DNA of 27,974 bases from CAISIP01 sp963974265. Lineage in GTDB: Bacteria > Pseudomonadota > Gammaproteobacteria > Burkholderiales > Burkholderiaceae_C. A program made the position numbers and the translations under genes. Location of the stretch: assembly GCA_963974265.1 (NCBI GenBank), contig CAXBDR010000027.1:1-27974 (forward strand), in the 5' to 3' direction. The notes beneath the pieces are model-generated. The model was not told the origin of the DNA. It was given only the letters and a program-made list of their open reading frames with translations, and made no database searches. This document shows positions 15,296 through 21,434 of the stretch, piece by piece (within the stretch, counting starts at the first letter, position 1; each line of letters starts with the position of its first letter).

Positions 15296-15707
15296 ACTTG
15301 GGAGAGTGCCGGACTGGGCCGATAACAAACGTCTTGCACCGGCTGCCGTGTCAATTGGGGAAATCGCGATTTTATCGTTGGGTATTCTGCATGCAGGGTT
15401 TGGGTGCCGCTTGCAGGCAAACCCGTTGCTTGGCCCCGGGGTCGGGACGTCGCGGCGACCAAGCGACCCGGCATCCATGATCGGATCCGTACTCAATCGA
15501 CGCACCTGGACGCTCGCCAAGCGGAACGGTTCGCATCGAAAGCCCGAGTTCGGTGTCGGATCCCCTTACAGGAGCTCCAGTCAAATATGGCATTGATGGC
15601 CCAAGCTGTTGAAAATCAAAGAAAAATTCGATCTGGCACGGAACTGGCTTCATACCCGACACGGTTGGTTGCATGGCGGCCATTGAACAAAATTGAGGAT
15701 GAGTACC
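15296..15707. other. Intergenic region between tkt and the PEP-CTERM gene
   Basis: This 412-base divergent region holds no convincing gene. It must carry the tkt promoter on the minus strand: a perfect -35-like TTGACA lies there (plus-strand 15349-15354), but without a well-spaced -10. It also carries the plus-strand sigma-54 promoter described separately at 15634-15649. A 7-bp inverted repeat, GGGTTTG (15396-15402) and CAAACCC (15418-15424), is also present. The 60 bases before the sigma-54 site are more AT-rich than the surroundings, as expected of a regulatory region. Confidence 0.6.
15634..15649 (+). promoter_or_regulatory. Sigma-54 (RpoN) -24/-12 promoter of the PEP-CTERM gene
   Basis: TGGCACGGAACTGGCT matches the sigma-54 consensus TGGCACG-N4-TTGCW with a single mismatch. 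The invariant GG (15635-15636) and GC (15647-15648) have the required 10-base spacing. The predicted transcript would start near 15660 and leave a leader of about 48 bases before the ATG at 15708. From established knowledge, PEP-CTERM protein genes in exosortase bacteria are often under RpoN with the PrsK/PrsR two-component system, so the position makes biological sense. Confidence 0.7.
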
Positions 15708-16538
15708 ATGACGCTGAGTAAAACAACAATGAACACCGCATTGCAGTTGCTGGCCGGAGTTGCTTTGGCCAGCGCGAGTTTTGGCGCATCTGCGGTATCG
15801 ACTTGGACGTTCGGCGAAGCCGGAAGCCTGTGCTCCCAGTCTGAAGTGCTGGCGGGCAATTGTGCTGCGCAGTCCGGATCCGACCCCGGCGCTCCGTTGC
15901 TGAAGGGCACGGCGTTTGCGGTCAGCACCAGCAGTTCCGGCTCGACCTTCGTCACCGCCGCATTGACCGATTGGAGCGGCGGCCTGGGTGCTGGCGGTGA
16001 ATCGACCTCCCCGGACCATGCCATTGACAACAACGGTCGCGTCGAATTGATCGCGTTTGACTTCGGCGCATCTTCGATCGCGCTGACAGGCTTGACCGCA
16101 GGTTGGTGGAGTGGCGACTCCGACTTCAGCCTGCTTCGCTGGACCGGTGCAACCGCACCCAATCTGTCGACCCAGCTCGCAGGCAAGACGATTGCCGGCC
16201 TCACGTCAGCTGGCGGCTGGGAGTTGGTTGGCAACTACGCCAACATGTCCACGGGCAACCCATACGCGGTCAATAGCGGCAACCTGACATCCAGCTGGTG
16301 GTTGGTGAGCGCCTACAACAGTGGATACACCGGTGCGAACACCAACTGCAACAAGCCAGGCAGCAACTACTCCTGCACGAACGGCAATGACTACTTCAAG
16401 CTTTTGACCCTGGCAGGTACCGTAACGACTCCGCCGGATCCAGGCACCGGCGTTCCGGAACCGGGTTCGCTGGCTTTGATGGGTGCGGCCTTGGCCAGCC
16501 TGGCCGTGATTCGTCGCCGTCGCAACGCAACGGCCTGA
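15708..16538 (+). CDS. PEP-CTERM sorting domain surface protein
   Basis: This is a 276-residue exported protein with a C-terminal exosortase signal. A Sec signal peptide ends at SFGASA before VSTWTF. The mature part is rich in Ser, Gly, Thr and Asn, with two cysteine pairs (LCSQSEVLAGNC and NCNKPGSNYSC). The C-terminus has the PEP motif VPEPGSLALMG, a hydrophobic segment and the basic tail RRRRNA. Segments such as DHAIDNNGRVELIAFDFG and LTAGWWSGDSDFSLLRW resemble the exosortase-dependent XDP1-like surface proteins. The start at 15708 is chosen because GAGG (15695-15698) lies 9 bases before it; the ATG at 15699 abuts that site and a TTG at 15693 overlaps it. It would be processed and anchored by an exosortase encoded elsewhere. 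The specific function is unknown; floc, biofilm or surface roles are typical. Confidence 0.9.
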   Translation: MTLSKTTMNTALQLLAGVALASASFGASAVSTWTFGEAGSLCSQSEVLAGNCAAQSGSDPGAPLLKGTAFAVSTSSSGSTFVTAALTDWSGGLGAGGESTSPDHAIDNNGRVELIAFDFGASSIALTGLTAGWWSGDSDFSLLRWTGATAPNLSTQLAGKTIAGLTSAGGWELVGNYANMSTGNPYAVNSGNLTSSWWLVSAYNSGYTGANTNCNKPGSNYSCTNGNDYFKLLTLAGTVTTPPDPGTGVPEPGSLALMGAALASLAVIRRRRNATA

Positions 16539-16590
16539 GTCACCGCTTTTTGCTGCGTCGCGTCTACCCTTGGTAGCGCAAGCAAGAACC

Positions 16591-16614
16591 AGGCGCCATG
16601 ATTGGCGCCTTTTT
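16591..16614 (+). terminator. Rho-independent terminator of the PEP-CTERM gene
   Basis: AGGCGCC (16591-16597) and GGCGCCT (16604-16610) form a perfect 7-bp stem with a 6-base loop, and a run of five T (16610-16614) follows. It lies 53 bases after the stop codon and isolates the PEP-CTERM gene as a single-gene transcript. Confidence 0.85.
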
Positions 16615-16725
16615 CATGATCTGATCGAATTGCATGGAAGCGGCTTGCTCCGCCGTCGAGGACTGCGGCTAGCATGACAATGCAGTCAATGCGCCGCTTT
16701 CCAGCGCACCAACCCATCGATCAAC

Positions 16726-17493
16726 GTGACTTCACAACCCTTGTTGGCAGATGCCATCGTGTTGGCCGCCGGACGTGGCGAGCGCATGCGACCGTTGACC
16801 GACCATTGCCCAAAGCCACTGCTTGAGCTCGGCGGCAAGCCATTGATGCAGTGGGCCATGGAAGCCTTGACGCGCGGAGGTTTTGGCACTGCGGTCATCA
16901 ACACTGCCTGGCTGGGACACATGATCGAGACCCGTTTTCCGGCCGGCGACGTGCAACTGGCCACCGGTCGCCAAGTCGCTTCGCCGGTCTCGATGCGCGT
17001 CATCTATTCGCACGAGGGACTCGACTTCGGATCGGCTCTGGAAACCGCGGGCGGCATCGCTCGTGCATTGCCGCACCTGGCAGACCCGTTCTGGGTCGTT
17101 GCCGGCGACGTGTTTGCCCCTGACTTCGAATTCTCGACCTCCGATGTGCAGCTGTTCCGTGCCAGTGATGCCTTGGCGCATCTGTGGCTGGTACCCAATC
17201 CATCACACAATCCAGCAGGCGATTTCGCGTTGACCGCCAGTGGCCTGGCGCAAAATGAAGGCGCCTTGCGTCACACGTACAGCACCATCGGCCTGTTTCG
17301 CCACGCCTTGTTCGCACCACCGTATTGCGCCGTGCCACCCGGCAATCCCGATGGCGTCAAGGCTGCACTTGCTCCTGTCTTGCGTGCTGCAATTGGCGAG
17401 GGCAGGGTCAGTGCGCAGCTATACACTGGCCCCTGGACCGACGTCGGAACACCCGAACGCCTGGCCCAGCTCCAACTTGCACGTGTTTCCTGA
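16726..17493 (+). CDS. murU: N-acetylmuramate alpha-1-phosphate uridylyltransferase (MurU-like nucleotidyltransferase)
   Basis: This is a 255-residue sugar-phosphate nucleotidyltransferase. The N-terminal signature IVLAAGRGERMRPLT and the following CPKPLLELGGKPLMQW are typical of MurU. The metal-binding aspartate is in WVVAGDVFAPDF and the C-terminus has WTDVGTPERLAQL. In the peptidoglycan recycling shortcut MurU makes UDP-MurNAc from MurNAc-1-phosphate and UTP. The start codon is GTG without a clear Shine-Dalgarno sequence. The usual partner kinase gene amgK is not adjacent; a PEP-CTERM gene and its terminator lie upstream. pepP follows after 18 bases, so murU heads a tight gene string. A different NDP-sugar pyrophosphorylase role is possible but the motifs favour MurU. 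It is longer than the 220-230 residues common for the family. Confidence 0.78.
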   Translation: MTSQPLLADAIVLAAGRGERMRPLTDHCPKPLLELGGKPLMQWAMEALTRGGFGTAVINTAWLGHMIETRFPAGDVQLATGRQVASPVSMRVIYSHEGLDFGSALETAGGIARALPHLADPFWVVAGDVFAPDFEFSTSDVQLFRASDALAHLWLVPNPSHNPAGDFALTASGLAQNEGALRHTYSTIGLFRHALFAPPYCAVPPGNPDGVKAALAPVLRAAIGEGRVSAQLYTGPWTDVGTPERLAQLQLARVS

Positions 17494-17511
17494 CTCAAAG
17501 AAAACTGCACC

Positions 17512-18897
17512 ATGACCCGTTCACCACTCGCCGCCCGGCGCGCCGCGCTGGCCGCGCAACTCGGCCAGCGCGGCATTGCCATCGTCCCCACCGCCCCCGA
17601 GCGCCAGCGCAACCGCGACAGCGACTATCTGTTCCGGCATGACAGCTATTTCTATTACCTGACAGGATTCACCGAACCACAGGCCTGGCTGGTCATCACC
17701 GGGGATGGCAAAAGCACGCTGTTCTGCCAGCCCAAGGACATGGAACGCGAGATCTGGGACGGCTATCGGCTCGGCCCGGCGGACGCGCCGGCGCGCCTGG
17801 GCGTTGACGCTGCGTTTTCCGTCACCGAACTCGACGCGCAGCTGCCCCGCCTGATCGACGGCCGCGACGTGGTCTGGTATCCGTTCGGCATCCATCCCGG
17901 CCTGGAGACGCGTGTCGACCAATGGTTGACCAGCCTGCGTGCGCGGGTGCGTTTCGGCGCCTTGTGCCCCGACCAGCAACGCGACCTGTGCAGCCTGCTC
18001 GACGAGATGCGGCTGGTCAAGGATGCCAGCGAACAGGACACCATGCGCCGCGCCGCACGCATCAGCGCCGGCGCACACATCCGTGCCATGCAACTGTCGG
18101 CCCGCATGTTGCGCGAAGGCCAGGACGTGCGCGAGTACCACCTGGACGCCGAACTGCTGCACGAATTCCGCCGCCACGGCTCGCAATACCCGGCCTATGG
18201 CTCCATCGTGGCCTCCGGCGCCAACGCCTGCGTATTGCATTACCGCGCCGACGCGGCACCGATCCGCGACGGCGAGCTGGTATTGATCGACGCCGGCTGC
18301 GAACTGGACGGTTATGCCAGCGACATCACCCGAACGTTTCCGGCCAACGGCAGGTTCACCGGCCCCCAGCGCGCGCTGTACGACCTGGTGCTGGCCAGCC
18401 AGCAGGCCGCCGTGGACGCCACCCGCGCCGGCGCCCGTTTCACCGACCCGCACGACGCCAGTGTCAAGGTGCTGGCCCAGGGCATGCTGGACCTGGGCTT
18501 GCTCGATCGCCAAAAGGTCGGTACCTTGCAGGACGTGATCGACAAACGCAGTTACTTCCAGTTCTACATGCATCGCACCGGCCACTGGCTGGGCATGGAC
18601 GTACACGACTGCGGCGGCTACCTCGAACCCGGCGAAGTCGGCCAGACCAGCGAACGCAAGGATGCGCTCAGCGGCGAGACCATCGTGAACCGGCCGGCCC
18701 GTATCCTGCGCCCCGGCATGGTGCTGACGATCGAACCCGGCATCTATGTCCGTCCCGCGCCTGGCGTGCCCGAACAATTCCACAACATCGGCATCCGGAT
18801 CGAAGACGATGCCATCGTCACCGAGGACGGTTGCGAGCTGATCACCCGCGCAGTACCGGTCGATGGCGCAGAAATAGAAGCCCTGATGCGAGCCTGA
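17512..18897 (+). CDS. pepP: Xaa-Pro aminopeptidase
   Basis: This is a 461-residue cytoplasmic aminopeptidase P, releasing N-terminal residues that precede proline. An AMP_N domain comes first (RNRDSDYLFRHDSYFYYLTG), then the M24 pita-bread domain. Metal ligands expected for two Mn2+ are present: D260 and D271 in LIDAGCELDGYASDITRTFP, H358 in GHWLGMDVHD, E408 in LTIEPGIYV and E431 in GIRIEDD. The protein is about 20 residues longer than the E. coli enzyme, with the extra length between the His and the first Glu ligand. It lies 18 bases after murU and 17 before the next gene. In many proteobacteria pepP is followed by ubiH; here a PhyH-type dioxygenase takes that place. Confidence 0.94.
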   Translation: MTRSPLAARRAALAAQLGQRGIAIVPTAPERQRNRDSDYLFRHDSYFYYLTGFTEPQAWLVITGDGKSTLFCQPKDMEREIWDGYRLGPADAPARLGVDAAFSVTELDAQLPRLIDGRDVVWYPFGIHPGLETRVDQWLTSLRARVRFGALCPDQQRDLCSLLDEMRLVKDASEQDTMRRAARISAGAHIRAMQLSARMLREGQDVREYHLDAELLHEFRRHGSQYPAYGSIVASGANACVLHYRADAAPIRDGELVLIDAGCELDGYASDITRTFPANGRFTGPQRALYDLVLASQQAAVDATRAGARFTDPHDASVKVLAQGMLDLGLLDRQKVGTLQDVIDKRSYFQFYMHRTGHWLGMDVHDCGGYLEPGEVGQTSERKDALSGETIVNRPARILRPGMVLTIEPGIYVRPAPGVPEQFHNIGIRIEDDAIVTEDGCELITRAVPVDGAEIEALMRA

Positions 18898-18914
18898 CCC
18901 ATCGCGATCCAGAC

Positions 18915-19751
18915 ATGTCCAGCGACCTGCAGCAGACCTTCACCGGACAAGGCTTCGTCGTCCTTCCGGGATTCAGGGATGCAGCGCAGATCGCGTCGAT
19001 CCGCCAGCGCGCCCGCGAACTGGTCGATGCGTATGAACCGGACGGACAACAGGCCATATTCAGCACGCAGGAGCAGCAACGTAGGGTCAACGACTATTTC
19101 CTGGGATCTGCGGAGGCGATACGCTGCTTTCTCGAAGAGGAGGCACTGGATGCAAACGGACGACTCAGGCAGGACAAGGCACTGTCGATCAACAAGATCG
19201 GTCATGCCTTGCATGATCTCGATCCGGTGTTCGACCGGTTCTCCCACGGAAACGACCTGGCGGCCGTCGCGCACGCCGTCGGGTTGCTGCGGCCGCTGGT
19301 ATGGCAGTCGATGTACATCTTCAAGCAGCCGGCCATCGGCGGCGAAGTGCGCTGGCACCAGGACGCGAGTTTCTTCGTCACCACGCCGCTCAGCGTGACG
19401 ACGTTCTGGTTCGCCCTCGAGGATGCCCACCAGGGCAACGGCTGCCTGTGGGTACAGCCCGGTGGCCATCGAGGCCCCTTGCGCGAGCAATTCGTGCGCA
19501 ACGGAGAGGGGGCCGCGATCACGCCGCTCGACGCGACTCCGTGGCCAAGTCTGCACGAGGCGCAAGCGCTGGAGGTGTCGGCGGGCACCTTGGTGGTATT
19601 GCACGGTCTGTTGCCGCATTACAGCGGACCGAATCGATCGGCACGTTCGCGCCATGCCTATACCTTGCACGCCACCGATGCCCGGGCAGCGTATGCGCCG
19701 GGCAACTGGCTGCAACGCTCCCGCGCGCTGCCGCCCCGCGGCTTCGTCTGA
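18915..19751 (+). CDS. Phytanoyl-CoA dioxygenase (PHYHD1-like) family protein
   Basis: This is a 278-residue Fe(II)/2-oxoglutarate dioxygenase of the PhyH family. The HxD iron motif is in VRWHQDASFF, the distal histidine is in LLPHYSGPN, and the 2-oxoglutarate arginine is probably in RSRHAYTLH. NKIGHALHDLDPVF, QSMYIFKQPAIGGEV and NGCLWVQPGGH closely recall human PHYHD1, so I place it in that subgroup; its natural substrate is unknown. I chose the ATG at 18915, which gives the family N-terminus (TGQGFVVLPGF). The same frame is open upstream to 17922, but that part is only a shadow of pepP. The spacing (17 bases after pepP, 12 before the FecR gene) implies co-transcription. PhnY/TmpA-type phosphonate hydroxylases belong to the same superfamily, but the match here is to PHYHD1. 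Confidence 0.85.
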   Translation: MSSDLQQTFTGQGFVVLPGFRDAAQIASIRQRARELVDAYEPDGQQAIFSTQEQQRRVNDYFLGSAEAIRCFLEEEALDANGRLRQDKALSINKIGHALHDLDPVFDRFSHGNDLAAVAHAVGLLRPLVWQSMYIFKQPAIGGEVRWHQDASFFVTTPLSVTTFWFALEDAHQGNGCLWVQPGGHRGPLREQFVRNGEGAAITPLDATPWPSLHEAQALEVSAGTLVVLHGLLPHYSGPNRSARSRHAYTLHATDARAAYAPGNWLQRSRALPPRGFV

Positions 19752-19763
19752 GGATCGCCGGCC

Positions 19764-21434
19764 ATGTCCACAGAGTCACTCTCCAGGCGCCTGTACCACC
19801 TGGCTCTTGTCACCTCGATCTTCTGGAGCGCGAGCGTTCATGCCGTCGACGAGTTCGTCTACACGGTGCAGATCGGCGATCACCCCTGGAACATCGCGCA
19901 ACGTTATCTCAAGGACACGTCGTTCGCGCAGCAATTGACACGGCTGAACCGCATCACGAATGACCGCAGGGTGCGGCCCGGCACACAACTGCGCATTCCG
20001 GCACCCTGGCTCAAGCTCCAGTCGACGCGGGTGCGTGTGTTGGCGGCGCACGGACAGGCCATGGTGGAGCAGGCCGGCAAACCCGCACGCGCGGCTGTCA
20101 CCGGCGAGGAGCTGCCGACGCATGCGCAGCTGCGTACCAGCCCCGGATCCAGTGTGTTGCTGGAATTCGACGACGGATCGCGGGTCATGATGCGCCAGGC
20201 GTCGGAGCTGCGTCTGGTGCAATCCGACCGGCGGCTGCTCGACGGCGGTTTCATGGTGGAAATCGAACTGATCCGCGGTGGCCTCGAGAACATGGTCACG
20301 CCACTGCGCCAAGCGCCGGCAACGCGGTTCGAGATCCGAACCCCTGCGGCGGTCGCGGCTGTGCGCGGCACCCGGTTCCGGGTTCATGCAGACGACCATA
20401 CGGCCTGGACGGAGGTGCTTGACGGTTCGGTCCAGGTGGGCAACACGGCGGGGGATGTTCGGGCCAACGCCGGGTTTGGAACCATTGCCCAGATCGGTCG
20501 AGCCCCGGAACCGCCGCGGTCACTGCTGGCCGCGCCGGACCTGTCGGGACTGCCCGAACGGCTGGAGCGGCTGCCGGTCAACTGGCCGCTGGCGCCCGTT
20601 CCCGGCGCGGTGGCGTACCGGACCCAGGTGGCACCGGATACGCGCTTCGAAACCCTGTTGTCCGATGAACGCACACCACAGGCACGGATCCGCATCACGG
20701 ATATCGAAGATGGTGATTTCGTTCTGCGCGTCCGCGCCACCGACGCCGATGGACTCGAGGGTCTCGTCGCGGAACGCTCGATCCGGGTCCATGCACGCCC
20801 GCAGGCTCCGATCCTGATGCGCCCGGCGCCCGACGCTGTCGTTGCCACGCCACGTCCGCAACTGCAATGGACGATTCCCGATCCCGGCTGGCACTACCGG
20901 CTCGAAATACGCCAGGACCCATCGACCAAAGGCGCGCCCTTGGTCGCGCAATCGGTATCCGAAGCACAGGTCGGCGAACTCGCCACCGACCTGGTGCCGG
21001 GCCTTTATTACTGGCGGGTCGCCTCCGTGGTGCCGGCCAGTGGCCGCCAGGGCCCGTGGGGCGACACGCAGTCGTTCCGGGTGGTGCCGCCGGCGCCCGA
21101 GGCCGCTCCGGTGCAGGTCCAATCCGGCGAGGTCACCATCCGTTGGCCGGCCGTGCCGCACGCCACCGGTTATGACCTGCAGGTGGCCACCCATGACGAC
21201 TTCTCGCAACGGGTGGTCGATGTCCGCTCGAACGAGCCACAACATCTGCTGCACGCGCTGACACCTGGCACCTACCACTTGCGCGTCCGCGCGACCAGCC
21301 AGGATGGGTTTACCGGCCCCTGGAGCCGGCCGCAACGCTTCGTGGTTCCCGAGCCGCCGCCACCCGCACCCGAGCCTTCGCCATGGCGCGCGCTGCTGAT
21401 CGTGCTGCCCGCCCTGATTCTGCTGGGCCTATGA
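19764..21434 (+). CDS. LysM- and FecR-domain exported protein
   Basis: This is a 556-residue envelope protein. A signal peptide ends near SASVHA before VDEF. A LysM domain follows (about residues 32-77: YTVQIGDHPWNIAQRYL to VRPGTQLRIP), which would bind peptidoglycan. A FecR domain spans about residues 105-220 (SVLLEFDDGSRVMMRQASE, FEIRTPAAVAAVRGTRFRV). The second half has repeated Fn3-like segments with YYWRVASV and YHLRVRATSQDGFTGPWS. The protein ends in a Pro-rich linker and one membrane segment (LLIVLPALILLGL). GAGG directly after the preceding stop suggests translational coupling. Its stop codon overlaps the next start codon (ATGA, 21431-21434). LysM-FecR proteins encoded beside CHASE2 sensor enzymes are a recurrent pairing, so I infer that it passes an envelope signal to the partner. 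Confidence 0.88.
   Translation: MSTESLSRRLYHLALVTSIFWSASVHAVDEFVYTVQIGDHPWNIAQRYLKDTSFAQQLTRLNRITNDRRVRPGTQLRIPAPWLKLQSTRVRVLAAHGQAMVEQAGKPARAAVTGEELPTHAQLRTSPGSSVLLEFDDGSRVMMRQASELRLVQSDRRLLDGGFMVEIELIRGGLENMVTPLRQAPATRFEIRTPAAVAAVRGTRFRVHADDHTAWTEVLDGSVQVGNTAGDVRANAGFGTIAQIGRAPEPPRSLLAAPDLSGLPERLERLPVNWPLAPVPGAVAYRTQVAPDTRFETLLSDERTPQARIRITDIEDGDFVLRVRATDADGLEGLVAERSIRVHARPQAPILMRPAPDAVVATPRPQLQWTIPDPGWHYRLEIRQDPSTKGAPLVAQSVSEAQVGELATDLVPGLYYWRVASVVPASGRQGPWGDTQSFRVVPPAPEAAPVQVQSGEVTIRWPAVPHATGYDLQVATHDDFSQRVVDVRSNEPQHLLHALTPGTYHLRVRATSQDGFTGPWSRPQRFVVPEPPPPAPEPSPWRALLIVLPALILLGL

Noticed and set aside
16549..16562. A 12-base string TTGCTGCGTCGC shared with the maeB terminator loop near 26721
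   Set aside because: The flanks differ and only two copies are seen; in GC-rich sequence of this length it is probably chance.
17922..18914. N-terminal extension of the PhyH-family gene reading through pepP
   Set aside because: It is an out-of-frame shadow of pepP, arginine-rich, and the family N-terminus starts at 18915.
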